From contig NZ_JAHWXY010000016.1 of NCBI RefSeq assembly GCF_024281235.1, positions 1-45,915 of the forward strand: DNA of 45,915 nt. The letters run 5' to 3'. Source of the stretch: Shinella daejeonensis (GTDB lineage Bacteria > Pseudomonadota > Alphaproteobacteria > Rhizobiales > Rhizobiaceae). The notes below the pieces were generated by a model. That model was not told the DNA's origin, did no database searches, and was given only the letters and a program-made list of their open reading frames with translations. The position numbers were made by a program, and so were the translations under genes. Below are positions 9,971 to 18,969 of the stretch, piece after piece. Within the stretch, counting starts at the first letter, position 1; each line of letters starts with the position of its first letter.

Positions 9971-10423
9971 TTAATCTTCCCGCGCTCTATCAAGTCGCCG
10001 CATGGCGTCAAACAGCGCCTCCCGATCGGCAAGGTGGGCCTCCCAGAGCGCGATGAAAATCGTGTTGTCCGTGGAATGCGGCTCCGGCACGTCCTGGGCG
10101 CGCCGCATGCTTTCATCGGCTGCGCGCTTCGCCTTGCGAAACTGCAAAAGTGAATTTTCCAAGTCTGATAAACTTTCTCGACGGTGGTTCGATGTCGCAT
10201 CAAGCGGTCTATTTTCGGCGGCGATCCCGAATTCAGTTCGGAACGCATAGGTCTCTAGTGGATCATGCCGCATATCTTCCGACCAGGCCATCGTCGTCAC
10301 GCCGCTGAAACCGGCCAGACCTCCCCGCGACCGGATGAATGATGATGGCCTCCTCTGCCAAAAAGCCTTCAGCGAAAGGCTTCGCATCAGTTCAAGCGAT
10401 GCCGACGCATCACTACAGCACAT
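9971..10423 (-). CDS. Small hypothetical protein, uncertain start
   Basis: This frame gives up to 150 residues and I do not recognise a family. The C-terminal half looks truly coding: a charged, helix-rich stretch with LENSLLQFRKAKRAADESM and FIALWEAHLADREALFDAM. Possible starts are at 10423, 10387 and 10291; none has a strong ribosome site, and the ATG at 10291 (MAWSEDM) is perhaps most natural. No signal peptide or membrane segment is obvious. It lies 47 bases before doxX on the same strand and may be cotranscribed with it. Confidence 0.45.
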   Translation of the reverse strand: MCCSDASASLELMRSLSLKAFWQRRPSSFIRSRGGLAGFSGVTTMAWSEDMRHDPLETYAFRTEFGIAAENRPLDATSNHRRESLSDLENSLLQFRKAKRAADESMRRAQDVPEPHSTDNTIFIALWEAHLADREALFDAMRRLDRARED

Positions 10424-10755
10424 AATCTTTTCTGAGAATACGAAACTGGAATGTATTTGTCATATTAAAGTTCGAGGTGCGACTTCGATACGCCACACTG
10501 GAAGATGTCGCCGGCGGTTAATCCAGCGTCAACGCTTCACCGCAATCACCTGAGTGGAAACTACATGATCTCTCCCCCGATCCCTGTCATCCCCCGACCA
10601 CACCCGCCATACCTTCCTGCCCTGTGCGCATTCCGGCTGACCTCAACTAAAACGCTTTCCAATAACTGACTGTGATTTCCGCTCCCCACTTGCAATCCTA
10701 TCCCTTGCTACTCATTTATCTGCCTAGGCAGTGATTTTGAGGTGGTACTGTTTTG
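10424..10755. other. Intergenic region upstream of the marR operon
   Basis: About 330 bases between a small minus-strand gene and the MarR gene carry no recognisable gene. The right end holds a 12-bp palindrome, listed separately, and GAGGTGG as ribosome site. The rest shows no clear repeat or promoter pair. Confidence 0.5.
10720..10731. promoter_or_regulatory. Perfect 12-bp palindrome, candidate MarR operator
   Basis: CTGCCTAGGCAG is a perfect inverted repeat 24 bases before the marR start codon, where a self-regulating MarR dimer would be expected to bind. Position and symmetry are seen directly; binding by this MarR protein is inference. Confidence 0.45.
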
Positions 10756-11301
10756 ATGACGTCCGATGAAGTCCTTCATGCGTCGGTCTCCGAAGAGACC
10801 TATGATCCGGTCCGCAACGTCGGCCGCACACTGCACGATGCGGCGGCGCAGATGACCCATGCGGTTGACCGGCGTGCCAGGGCATTCGGGATCACCGGCG
10901 CGCAATGGGTGGTGCTGATCCGCATCGGAGGCGGGATCGGCAATACTGCAACCGAGCTTTGCCGAACCCTCGGCTATGACAGCGGTGCAATGACGCGGAT
11001 GCTCGACCGGCTGGAGAAGCTGGACCTTGTCCGCCGCGCACCCTCGCCACAGGACGGACGGGTTACCGACGTTTTTCTAAGTCCCGCCGGAGAGGCGCTC
11101 TATCCTCGTCTGCGACCGATCGCCATCGATGAGCTGAACCGGCATCTGAAAGGATTCTCAACCGCAGAAATCGCGCTGTTCACGAGCTTTCTGGAGCGTG
11201 TCATCGCCAATGGGCGGGCAATCGACAGCGAGCCGCCCGATAACCATCCATGCCCGCCTTCCGCCGCCTCCTCTGAAGGGCGCCACAGCAGGAGTGAATG
11301 A
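10756..11301 (+). CDS. MarR-family transcriptional regulator
   Basis: This protein of about 181 residues has the MarR winged helix: ITGAQWVVLIRIGGG, then TATELCRTLGYDSGAMTRML as helix-turn-helix and the wing RRAPSPQDGRVTDVFLSPAG. MarR dimers usually repress their own operon and release it on binding phenolic ligands or after thiol oxidation; no obvious redox Cys pair is seen near the N-terminus. The ATG at 10756 follows GAGGTGG; a TTG one codon earlier is possible. Its stop is one base before the next start, and it heads an operon with GlcG-like, siderophore-interacting and old yellow enzyme genes, which it probably controls. Confidence 0.9.
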   Translation: MTSDEVLHASVSEETYDPVRNVGRTLHDAAAQMTHAVDRRARAFGITGAQWVVLIRIGGGIGNTATELCRTLGYDSGAMTRMLDRLEKLDLVRRAPSPQDGRVTDVFLSPAGEALYPRLRPIAIDELNRHLKGFSTAEIALFTSFLERVIANGRAIDSEPPDNHPCPPSAASSEGRHSRSE

Positions 11302-11302
11302 A

Positions 11303-11725
11303 ATGCAGAACGAACACGTCATTACGGTGCGCGACCTTTCGCTCGCAGCGGCACAAAAGCTCCTGGCGAACGGCCTTGATCACGCGGGTGAGAACGGGAT
11401 GCGGCTGGCGATTGCGGTTGTCGATCGCGCCGGCAATTTGCTTGCGTTCGCCCGGATGGACGGCGCTGCCATCGTCACCAGCGAAGTGGCCATCGGCAAG
11501 GCGCGCACGGCGGCCTTTCTCAAGGCGCCGTCGAAACTCTTCGAAGACATGATCAATTCGGACCTGCCCTCCATGGCCACCACTCCGGGACTACTTCCCC
11601 TGCAGGGCGGGATGCCGGTCACCCTTGACGGCGAAGTCATCGGCGCGATCGGCGTCAGCGGTTCATCCGGTAAGAACGATCAGGCCGCGGCGGCGCTGAT
11701 CGCCGATGGTTTCAGCACCCTTTGA
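11303..11725 (+). CDS. GlcG/HbpS-family protein (DUF336)
   Basis: This 140-residue single-domain protein has the family pattern: AAQKLLANGLDHAGENG, MRLAIAVVDRAGNLLAFARM, SEVAIGKARTAAFLK and the glycine-rich end GEVIGAIGVSGSSG. Members such as HbpS bind haem or sense it; others sit in glycolate (glc) or propanediol operons with unclear roles. No signal peptide is visible, unlike secreted HbpS, so it is probably cytoplasmic. The ATG at 11303 follows AGGAG. It lies one base after marR and 17 bases before the siderophore-interacting protein gene, and in this setting a haem, flavin or redox role is plausible. Confidence 0.88.
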   Translation: MQNEHVITVRDLSLAAAQKLLANGLDHAGENGMRLAIAVVDRAGNLLAFARMDGAAIVTSEVAIGKARTAAFLKAPSKLFEDMINSDLPSMATTPGLLPLQGGMPVTLDGEVIGAIGVSGSSGKNDQAAAALIADGFSTL

Positions 11726-11742
11726 CATCGACAGGAAACAAC

Positions 11743-12600
11743 ATGAGCGACACATTTCCCAACGCTTCCAAACCAGATCTTGCCACGGAGCGGCGACCGC
11801 AACGGGTGAGGCATGAGCTTCGCTTCCGGCTCATCGAAGTGCAGCATGTCGAACGCCTGACCGCACAAATGGTGCGAGTCACGCTTGGCGGCAGCGAACT
11901 CGAAGGCTTCCATAGCCCCGGCTTCGATGATCACGTGAAGGTCTTCTTTCCCGCGCCGGGACAAGCTGCCCCGCCGCTGCCGGTGCTGGGCGAGAACGGG
12001 TTGAGCTTTCCCGAAGACCAGCCGCGCCCCGCAATGCGGGATTTCACGCCGCGCCGCTACGATCCGGTTGCCGGGGTGCTGGAACTGGATTTCGCGCTGC
12101 ATGACAGCGGCCCGGCCAGCGATTGGGCGCGACAGGCGACGCAGGGCCAAAAGCTGGTGATTGGCGGGCCACGGGGCTCGTTCATCCTGCCGGTGAATTT
12201 CGACTGGCACCTGCTGATCGGTGACGAGACCGCTTTGCCCGCCATCGCCCGGCGGCTGGCGGAACTTCCAGCGAACGCTCGCGCCATCGTGCTGGCGGAG
12301 ATTGAGGACGAGGCGGGCCGGATCGTGCTCGAGACGCAGACCGATGCCGCCATCCACTGGGCGCATCGCAGCGAGAGCAATCCCGAAACCGATCCACTGA
12401 TTGCTGCACTAAAGACCATTTCCCTTCCGAACGGCGACTTTCACAGCTGGATCGCGTGCGAGTCCTCCTCGGCCAAACGCCTGCGCCAGATGCTGGTTGA
12501 GGACTATGGCGCCAATCCGAAATGGATCCGGGCATCCGGTTACTGGCGACGCGGCGCAGCCGGCGTTCACGACAGTTTTGATGAGAAGGACAAGGCATGA
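11743..12600 (+). CDS. Siderophore-interacting protein / ferric-siderophore reductase-like flavoprotein
   Basis: This 285-residue protein belongs to the SIP family of ferredoxin-reductase-fold enzymes, which use FAD and NAD(P)H to reduce ferric chelates. The N-terminal half carries MRDFTPRRYD, the R-x-F/Y-T flavin-binding motif, followed by PASDWARQATQGQKL and GGPRGSF. The C-terminal half holds LLIGDETALPAIARRL, the NAD(P)H-site pattern of the family, and ends with an ASGYWRRG segment typical of SIP proteins. The start is at ATG 11743 after AGGAAA. Its stop overlaps the ATG of the old yellow enzyme by four bases, indicating coupled expression under the MarR regulator. Confidence 0.9.
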   Translation: MSDTFPNASKPDLATERRPQRVRHELRFRLIEVQHVERLTAQMVRVTLGGSELEGFHSPGFDDHVKVFFPAPGQAAPPLPVLGENGLSFPEDQPRPAMRDFTPRRYDPVAGVLELDFALHDSGPASDWARQATQGQKLVIGGPRGSFILPVNFDWHLLIGDETALPAIARRLAELPANARAIVLAEIEDEAGRIVLETQTDAAIHWAHRSESNPETDPLIAALKTISLPNGDFHSWIACESSSAKRLRQMLVEDYGANPKWIRASGYWRRGAAGVHDSFDEKDKA

Positions 12601-13700
12601 CGCATCTGTTTTCCCCGGCCAGCATCGGCCCGCTGCAACTTGACAACCGGATCGTCATTGCACCGATGTGCCAGTTCTCGGCCGCAGCCGGTCAGGCGGG
12701 TGACTGGCATATGATGCATCTTGGTACGCTCGCATTGTCCGGGGCCGGTCTCCTGATCCTGGAGTCGACCGCGGTCACACCGGAAGGCCGCATCACCTAT
12801 GGCGATCTCGGCTTGTGGGATGACCTGACCGAAGCCGCGCTTGCGCGGGTGATCCGCTCGGTGCGGCTCCATTCGAAGATGCCGATCGGCATCCAGCTGT
12901 CGCATGCCGGACGCAAGGCCTCGACCGGCTTCGCCAAGGGGCCGGCTTTCGGTCCCGACGATACGCGCGGCTGGCGCACTGTCGCTCCTTCCGCTCTGCC
13001 GCTGACAAAGGACGGGCCGCTACCGGATGAACTCGACCTTGAGGGGATCAACCGTATCGTGACGGCTTTTGGCGACGCCGCGGCGCGGGCGGCACGGATG
13101 GGGCTGCAACTGATCGAGCTTCACGGAGCCCATGGTTTCCTGATGCACCAGTTCATGTCGCCGATCACCAACCGGCGCACCGACGATTATGGCGGCAGCC
13201 TGGAGAACCGCATGCGCCTGACGCTGCGGATTTTCGACGCGGTCAAGGCGGCGGTTCCTGAAAATGTCGCTGTCGGCATCCGCATTTCGGCGACCGACTG
13301 GGTCGAGGGCGGCTGGGACGTTGATGACAGCATTGAACTGGCCAAGGCCCTCGACGCCCGGGGGTGCTCTTATATCCATGTCTCGGGCGGCGGTCTCGAT
13401 CCTGAGCATCAGCAATTGCCGCCGCTGGTGCCGGGCTATCAATTGCCCTATGCCGAGACGATCCGCCAGCATGTGCAGATGCCTGTGGTCGGCGTTGGGC
13501 TGATCACCACGCCGCAACAGGCCGAAGCAGCGCTCGCCGAGGGCAAGGCCGATCTGATCGCTCTTGGACGCGGCATTCTCTATAATCCGCGCTGGCCCTG
13601 GCATGCCGCGGCCGAGCTGGGGGCCACGGTCCGTGCACCTTTCCAATATGCCGGAAGCGCGCCGCAGGGCAGCAAAGGGCTGTTTGCAAAAGCGTCCTGA
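12597..13700 (+). CDS. Old yellow enzyme family NADH:flavin oxidoreductase (YqjM-like)
   Basis: This 367-residue FMN enzyme is a TIM-barrel ene-reductase of the YqjM (thermophilic-like) branch. Seen motifs are MCQFSA near the N-terminus, with the active-site Cys typical of that branch, QLSHAGRKAS, ELHGAHGFLMHQFMSP, TNRRTDDYGGSLENRMR and GRGILYNPRWPW. It reduces activated C=C bonds of enones or similar electrophiles with NAD(P)H. It overlaps the upstream siderophore-interacting gene by four bases, so it is the last gene of the marR operon. A strong hairpin follows 42 bases after its stop. Confidence 0.92.
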   Translation: MTHLFSPASIGPLQLDNRIVIAPMCQFSAAAGQAGDWHMMHLGTLALSGAGLLILESTAVTPEGRITYGDLGLWDDLTEAALARVIRSVRLHSKMPIGIQLSHAGRKASTGFAKGPAFGPDDTRGWRTVAPSALPLTKDGPLPDELDLEGINRIVTAFGDAAARAARMGLQLIELHGAHGFLMHQFMSPITNRRTDDYGGSLENRMRLTLRIFDAVKAAVPENVAVGIRISATDWVEGGWDVDDSIELAKALDARGCSYIHVSGGGLDPEHQQLPPLVPGYQLPYAETIRQHVQMPVVGVGLITTPQQAEAALAEGKADLIALGRGILYNPRWPWHAAAELGATVRAPFQYAGSAPQGSKGLFAKAS

Positions 13701-13742
13701 ATTCTCAGCCCGGTATCAACGGCCACCCGTAAGGCGAGCAGC

Positions 13743-13774
13743 GAGGGGTCCGGCTCCGGTGAGCCGGACCCCTC
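13743..13774. terminator. Strong hairpin between convergent genes
   Basis: There is a perfect 14-bp inverted repeat, GAGGGGTCCGGCTC and GAGCCGGACCCCTC, with a CGGT loop. It lies between the convergent old yellow enzyme and aldo/keto reductase genes and can serve both. No clean T run follows on either strand, so termination would rely on the stem or on Rho. Confidence 0.65.
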
Positions 13775-13821
13775 GTGTGTTGCGCTTAAACAGGAGGATG
13801 CCCAATCCTTCCTCCAGCGCT

Positions 13822-14712
13822 CTAATCCTCGTGCTGACGCTGGACAAAGATGGCCCGCCCTGCCTCACTCAGGCTATCGAAATCCTCGTCGGAAAGCAGA
13901 ATTCCGGCCGCCGCGACATTCTCTTCGAGATGGCGCACCTTTGAGGTGCCGGGAATGGGAAGTACAACCGGGCTGCGTTTCAGGAGCCAGGCGAGCGCCA
14001 CCTGACCGGGCGTCGCCCCGTGCTTCCTGGCGATGGCGTCGAGGATGGAGCCGGGTTTGGCGAGTTCGCCCGAGGCGAGCGGGAACCAGGGGATGAAGCC
14101 GATATTTCTGGCCGCGCAGTATTCCAGAACGTCCTCATAGGTGCGATCGACAAGATTGTAGAGGTTCTGGACCGTTGCGACCTTGAAGAAGCGCGATGCC
14201 GCTTCGATGTCGGCGACTTTCGCCTCGCTGAGGCCGGCCTGGCGCACGATGCCGGTGTCGATCAGCGTCTTGATCGCATCATACTGCTCGTCCGCCGGCA
14301 CCTTCGGGTCGATGCGGTGCAACTGCCAAAGGTCGATGCGCTCGACGCCAAGATTGCGCAGGCTCTTATGGGCCTGCTGGATCAGATATTCCGGGCGTCC
14401 CAGCGGAACCCATTCGTCGCGGCCTGGCCGGGCCGAGCCCGCCTTGGTGGTGACGAGCATGCCGGGATAGGGATGAAGCGCCTCGCGAATGAGCCGTTCG
14501 GATATGTCCGGCCCATAGGAATCGGCCGTGTCGATGAAGTTCACGCCCAGTTCCGGCAGCCGACGCAGGACGCGAAGGGCTTCGGCCCGATCCTCGGGTT
14601 CGCCCCAACTCCCTGCTCCCGCCATATGGAGCGTTCCAAAGCCGAGCCGAGAAACCTCGATCTCACCGCCGATTGCAAATGTGCCGGCTGTGCCGGCGTT
14701 CGGGTTTGTCAT
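13822..14712 (-). CDS. Aldo/keto reductase
   Basis: This 296-residue (alpha/beta)8-barrel NADPH reductase has the catalytic set in place: [10 protein letters not shown] gives Asp and Tyr, VTTKAG the Lys, and LWQLHRID the His. Later motifs are [20 protein letters not shown] and [16 protein letters not shown], the NADP-binding end. It should reduce aldehydes or ketones, but the physiological substrate is unknown. It is followed on the same strand by the hairpin and preceded by the quinone oxidoreductase gene, whose stop is 49 bases upstream, so the two are probably cotranscribed. Confidence 0.92.
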   Translation of the reverse strand: MTNPNAGTAGTFAIGGEIEVSRLGFGTLHMAGAGSWGEPEDRAEALRVLRRLPELGVNFIDTADSYGPDISERLIREALHPYPGMLVTTKAGSARPGRDEWVPLGRPEYLIQQAHKSLRNLGVERIDLWQLHRIDPKVPADEQYDAIKTLIDTGIVRQAGLSEAKVADIEAASRFFKVATVQNLYNLVDRTYEDVLEYCAARNIGFIPWFPLASGELAKPGSILDAIARKHGATPGQVALAWLLKRSPVVLPIPGTSKVRHLEENVAAAGILLSDEDFDSLSEAGRAIFVQRQHED

Positions 14713-14761
14713 GTTGGAAATCCTTTCGATAGGACGAGCGCGAAAGCGACCCGGTGGTCGC

Positions 14762-15736
14762 TCACAGATGAATGACGATCGAACCCACCGCCTTGCGAGA
14801 CGTCAGCCGCTCATATCCGGCCTCGAAGTCCGCGAACTCTACGGCGGTATCGATGATGGGCTTTAGTTTTCCCTGGCCGGCGAGATCGGCGAGCACGCGG
14901 AGCGCAGGATAGATGTCTTCGTCCGTTTCGCCATGCAGGCTGTATCCCACGATGTGCTTCTCGTGGGAGAGAAGGTCAGCCACATCGATGGTGGCCTCCA
15001 TGCCGGCCGTGAAGCCAATGGAGACCAGCGTCCCGCGACGCGCCAGACTGCGGAGAAGCAGATTGATCAGCGGGCCGCCGACAGGATCGAAGGCGAAGTC
15101 TGCGCCCTTGCCGCCGGTCAGGTCCCGCACCTTCGCGGCAACATCCTTGACGGCTGACAGGTCGATGACGTCTGATGCGCCGGCCGCTTCGGCTCTGCGC
15201 GCTTTCTCGCTCGACGACACCAGTGCGATCGGCCGTGCGCCCAACGCCTTCGCGGTCTGGACGAGCGCATTGCCAACCGAGCCTGTGGCCCCGGATATGG
15301 CGACAGTCTGCCCGGCCTCGACCTGAACCGCCTTGGTCAAGGCGCGATACGCTGTCAGATAATTGACGCTCAGCGTCGCACCTTCATCAAGGGTCAGGGT
15401 TTCAGGAAGAGGAAACAGGCGTCGATCCTCGACAAGCACCCATTCCTGAAACAGCCCGTCCTCAACAATGCCGAGATCCTTGCCGCCATAGATCGCGACC
15501 TTGGCGCCGGCTGCGAAAGCCCGGCTCTCCTCGATGACGCCTGCACCTTCGTTACCCAGAACCAGCGGTGCCGGCACATTGCCGAAGGATGCCGTGCGCA
15601 GGAAGTTGGAAAGCTGGTTGATCGTGGCCGCACGCATTCGAACCAGACTATAGCCGGGTTTGATCACCGGCCTCGGGCGGTCTTCAATGACCATTTCCGG
15701 CGGATTTCCGGGACGGTTGAGCACGATGGCCTTCAT
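14762..15736 (-). CDS. Zinc-free medium-chain dehydrogenase (quinone oxidoreductase-like)
   Basis: This 324-residue MDR-family protein begins [15 protein letters not shown] at 15736, after AAGG; a longer upstream frame has no ribosome site and is not used. It has an N-terminal GroES-like domain with [13 protein letters not shown] but lacks the Cys/His zinc ligands of alcohol dehydrogenases. The nucleotide fold is [21 protein letters not shown]. Such enzymes reduce quinones or enones with NADPH. It lies in a stretch rich in ene- and carbonyl reductases and probably shares a transcript with the aldo/keto reductase. Confidence 0.88.
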   Translation of the reverse strand: MKAIVLNRPGNPPEMVIEDRPRPVIKPGYSLVRMRAATINQLSNFLRTASFGNVPAPLVLGNEGAGVIEESRAFAAGAKVAIYGGKDLGIVEDGLFQEWVLVEDRRLFPLPETLTLDEGATLSVNYLTAYRALTKAVQVEAGQTVAISGATGSVGNALVQTAKALGARPIALVSSSEKARRAEAAGASDVIDLSAVKDVAAKVRDLTGGKGADFAFDPVGGPLINLLLRSLARRGTLVSIGFTAGMEATIDVADLLSHEKHIVGYSLHGETDEDIYPALRVLADLAGQGKLKPIIDTAVEFADFEAGYERLTSRKAVGSIVIHL

Positions 15737-15851
15737 GGGATACCTTTCAGGACAAGCTTTCCCGATCGGAAGAGAACGGCTCTTCCGCGAGGACAGGTTT
15801 CGATTTTGGGGCAAGCGGATGGTCCCGACATTCGGAACCATCCGGCAGGGA

Positions 15852-16724
15852 TCAGCCCAGCAACGGCAATGTGCGCAGCGATCTGGACAATTCGATCATG
15901 TTCCACGGCGTAAACTCGGCGATCGAGAGGCCGACGATGTCGGCTTCAGCACGCACCGCGTTGAGAATGCCGGCGACATCCTCAAACCGCATCCGGCCCT
16001 TGGTGACGCCGTCGAATGTGCCCGGCGCCAGCGACGGATCGTGGAACAGCAGGAAATCGTAGAGCGCGGGGTCGAGAACGTCGACGTCGAAATGAACGGC
16101 GATCTTCCTTGCGCCGCTGGCACGGACCCATTCGAGCACCTTGTCCGGCGAACCTGCCAGTTCCTCGGGGCTTAACCGCGCGATGCCGTGCTTCTCGATG
16201 AAGCCGGTTTCATAGGGCGTCGTTTCGGTGAGGCCGACATAGAGGATCTGCTTCGCCTCGATCTTGCGCGCCACCATGTCGGTGAAGTCGGGCGCAGCCT
16301 CGCCCATCAGCATCGCCAGCACATGGGCGTGGGCGTTCGCCATCTGCTCCGGCCCCATAATGTCGGGATGGGCGTCGACCCAGAGCACCGCCAAATCGTC
16401 GCCATAGCGTTCGCTGAGCCAGGCGAAAGGCGCAAAACTGATGTGGCAGTCGCCGCCGAGCGTCACGATGGCTTCCGGCGCATGGCGCTCGATCGCAGCG
16501 CGGGCTGCCGCAGCCTGCTCAAGCAGCACCTGACGGGATGCGATCCCGCCTTCGACCGGGCGTTTGTCGCTGGTGGGTGCGGGAACCGGCACGGTTTCTT
16601 CCGGTCCTTGCGGATCGGGCGCGATGGCGGCGAGCACGCGGCCACCGATACGGTAGTCGGGACGGTTGCTGCCCTGCCATTGCGGCAGGTTCAGCCGCAG
16701 CACGTTCTTCGGATCGATGGCCAT
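15852..16724 (-). CDS. Arginase/agmatinase-fold (ureohydrolase superfamily) protein
   Basis: This 290-residue protein has the manganese-site motifs of the ureohydrolase family: TLGGDCHIS (in place of GGDHS), WVDAHPDIM (DAHxD) and HFDVDVLDP (SFDxDxxDP). Known members split guanidino groups from arginine, agmatine or related compounds. The usual first metal ligand, the His of GGDHS, is replaced by Cys followed by His, so the exact reaction is uncertain. The start at 16724 has AAAGGAG upstream. It lies 27 bases after the NemA-like gene on the same strand, so the two form an operon divergent from a LysR gene. Confidence 0.85.
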   Translation of the reverse strand: MAIDPKNVLRLNLPQWQGSNRPDYRIGGRVLAAIAPDPQGPEETVPVPAPTSDKRPVEGGIASRQVLLEQAAAARAAIERHAPEAIVTLGGDCHISFAPFAWLSERYGDDLAVLWVDAHPDIMGPEQMANAHAHVLAMLMGEAAPDFTDMVARKIEAKQILYVGLTETTPYETGFIEKHGIARLSPEELAGSPDKVLEWVRASGARKIAVHFDVDVLDPALYDFLLFHDPSLAPGTFDGVTKGRMRFEDVAGILNAVRAEADIVGLSIAEFTPWNMIELSRSLRTLPLLG

Positions 16725-16751
16725 TGTTCAGGCTCCTTTCGTGAACGCCGA

Positions 16752-17879
16752 TCAGGCCGCGCGGTAGGGTGCATAGTCGACGTAACCTTTTGCGCCGCCG
16801 CCATAATAGGTGTCGCGGTCTGGTGTCGTCAGCGGCCAGCCATTGCGCAGGCGGTCGACCAGATCGGGATTGCCGATGAAGGGCTGGCCGAAAGCGGCAA
16901 GGTCGATCGTGCGGGTCTCGATCAGGGCTTCCGCACGGTCGCGGTTCATGCCGCCGGCAAGGATGATCGCGGTGCGAGGCAAAAGGGGACGAAACCGGGC
17001 CAGCAGGTGGTCGAACCGTTTCGACAGGGCTTCATCCTTGCTTTCACCCATGGCGTAGCGCGTATGATCCATGAGATGCACATAGGCGATCCCACGCTCG
17101 CCAAGCGCCTTCACCAGCATCTCATAGGTGCCGTCGATATCATCGAAGAGCGGCATGTCGTACGCCTGCCCATAGGGCGACAGGCGGATTCCGACGCGTT
17201 CCTTGCCGATGCGCGCGGTAACGGCATCCACGACTTCGAGCGCGAACCTCAGGCGGTTCTCCATGGTCGAAGCGCCGTAGTGATCCTTTCGGTCATTGGC
17301 GAGCGGATTGATGAACTGATCCACCAGATAGCCATTGGCGCCGTGAATCTCGACGCCGTCGAACCCGGCCTCGACCGCATTGGCGGCCGCCTGCGCGTAG
17401 TCGGACACGACGCGGGCAATCTCATCCGTGCTCAAGGCGCGCGGCGGAGAGGCTTCGACGAAACCGGGCTGGCCCTTCTTGTCATAGCCATAGGCCATCG
17501 CCCCCACCGCACGTCTTGCCGAAGAACTGACCGGGGCCTCACCGTCCTTCTGGATGCTGGTGTGCGAAACCCGTCCGACATGCCAGATTTGCGCGAAGAT
17601 GCTGCCGCCAACGGCATGAACGGATCGGGTGGTGAGTTTCCAGCCCTCGATCTGCTCCGGCGTGAAGATGCCGGGGTTGAACAGATAGCCCTGGCCTTCC
17701 TTCGAAATCGGCGTGCCTTCGCTGACGATCAGGCCGGCGGTGGCGCGCTGGGCGTAGTAAAGCGCGACCATTTCGGTCGCGATATCATCCGGAGCCCGCG
17801 ACCGGGTCAGCGGCGCCATGACCACACGGTTGCGCAGAAGGTGGCCGGAAAGATCGAAAGAAGTGAAGAGCTGATTCAT
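16752..17879 (-). CDS. Old yellow enzyme, N-ethylmaleimide reductase-like alkene reductase
   Basis: This 375-residue FMN-binding ene-reductase is of the classical NemA/XenB branch. It starts MNQLFTSFDLSG at 17879, shows VMAPLTRSRAP, QIWHVGRVSH, the substrate-binding HGANGYLVDQF, NDRKDHYGAS and ENRLRF, and ends YYGGGAKGYVDY, the usual NemA ending. It reduces maleimides, enones, nitro-esters or similar electrophiles with NAD(P)H. It is the first gene of a two-gene unit with the arginase-fold protein. A divergent LysR gene starts 127 bases away and probably regulates it. Confidence 0.93.
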   Translation of the reverse strand: MNQLFTSFDLSGHLLRNRVVMAPLTRSRAPDDIATEMVALYYAQRATAGLIVSEGTPISKEGQGYLFNPGIFTPEQIEGWKLTTRSVHAVGGSIFAQIWHVGRVSHTSIQKDGEAPVSSSARRAVGAMAYGYDKKGQPGFVEASPPRALSTDEIARVVSDYAQAAANAVEAGFDGVEIHGANGYLVDQFINPLANDRKDHYGASTMENRLRFALEVVDAVTARIGKERVGIRLSPYGQAYDMPLFDDIDGTYEMLVKALGERGIAYVHLMDHTRYAMGESKDEALSKRFDHLLARFRPLLPRTAIILAGGMNRDRAEALIETRTIDLAAFGQPFIGNPDLVDRLRNGWPLTTPDRDTYYGGGAKGYVDYAPYRAA

Positions 17880-17971
17880 GGTGTCCAACGTCCAATTTAT
17901 CCAGCCTCTCAGATAAGGGCGTTCTTTCAGAGCAAAATACCGGAAATCTGGCATCTCTTTCCACGCTCATG

Positions 17972-17977
17972 TATAAT
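17972..17977 (+). promoter_or_regulatory. Candidate -10 of the LysR gene
   Basis: TATAAT lies 29 bases before the LysR start codon, with a weak TGGCAT about 17 bases further up as possible -35. The leader would be short. Divergent transcription of the NemA-like gene starts from the same intergenic space. Confidence 0.4.
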
Positions 17978-18006
17978 CGCCTAAAATCGATCTGCGTAAG
18001 GTGTTC

Positions 18007-18894
18007 ATGAACCAGCTTCTCGCCATGCGGGCATTTGTGCGGGTCGTCGAAACCGGCTCCTTCAGCCGGGCCGCCGACCAGCTTTCCCTGCCGCGCTCCA
18101 CGGTCAGCAAGCTCGTCACCGATCTGGAAAGCCATCTTGGCGTCAAACTGATCGAACGGACCACGCGAAGCGTTGCCGTCACCGCCGAAGGCACCGCCTA
18201 TTATGAACGTGCGGCCCGGCTGATCGGCGAGATCGACGAGGCCGACAATGCGATACGCGGCGCGGGCCTGAAGCCGGGCGGACATCTGCGCATCGACGTG
18301 CCGAACTCGTTCGCGCAGACGCTTCTGATCCCGGCATTGCCTGATTTTGCCAGACAATTCCCGGATATGACGCTGGCGCTCGGCATCAGCGACAGGACGG
18401 TGAACATCATCGGCGAGGGTGTCCATTGCGCCATCCGGGCCGGAGAGTTGACCGATCCGGCCATGATCGCGCGGCGGCTGATGGAGCTTGCCTATGTCAC
18501 CTGTGCTGCGCCCGGCTATCTCGAACGCCATGGCGTACCGGCGACGCCCGACGATTTGCGCATCGGTCATTCGATCGTCGGCTATTTCTCGGCCGCCACG
18601 GAACGCGCCTCGCCGCTGATCTTCGAGAAGGATGGCGAGCGACTGGAACTGGACTGCCGCTGTTTCTCCGCCAATGACGGGGAGGGTCAGATCGAGATGA
18701 TGCGTAAAGGTCTCGGGATCGGCCAGAACCTCAAGCGCTTCGTGCAGCCCTTCCTCGATAGCGGAGAGCTTGTTCCGGTTCTCGAAAACTGGTCCAGGCC
18801 CGTGCTGCCGTTTCACCTCGTCTATCCGCCGGGCCGGCACCAGAGCGCCAAGCTGCGCGTCTTTATCGATTGGATGATACAGCGCTTTGCTTAG
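18007..18894 (+). CDS. LysR-family transcriptional regulator
   Basis: This LysR protein of about 295 residues has MNQLLAMRAFVRVVETGSFS and LPRSTVSKLVTDLESHLG as the N-terminal winged helix, followed by an effector domain with PGYLERHGVP and GLGIGQNLKRF. It resembles the DNA-binding branch that includes regulators of divergent oxidoreductases. The ATG at 18007 follows AAGG; a GTG two codons earlier is possible. It is divergent from the NemA-like/arginase-fold operon, its probable target. The effector is unknown, although the ene-reductase suggests an electrophile. Confidence 0.9.
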   Translation: MNQLLAMRAFVRVVETGSFSRAADQLSLPRSTVSKLVTDLESHLGVKLIERTTRSVAVTAEGTAYYERAARLIGEIDEADNAIRGAGLKPGGHLRIDVPNSFAQTLLIPALPDFARQFPDMTLALGISDRTVNIIGEGVHCAIRAGELTDPAMIARRLMELAYVTCAAPGYLERHGVPATPDDLRIGHSIVGYFSAATERASPLIFEKDGERLELDCRCFSANDGEGQIEMMRKGLGIGQNLKRFVQPFLDSGELVPVLENWSRPVLPFHLVYPPGRHQSAKLRVFIDWMIQRFA

Positions 18895-18969
18895 AAGACA
18901 GCTCGGAAGCGGAGGCTGTCAATGTTCACTACAAACTCAATCCTTCCCAAATCCGGCGTGTTCTCCGAG

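Noticed and set aside
16188-17984. A 598-codon plus-strand frame across the arginase-fold and NemA-like genes
   Set aside because: It spans two genes and their gap on the opposite strand and has no recognisable domain.
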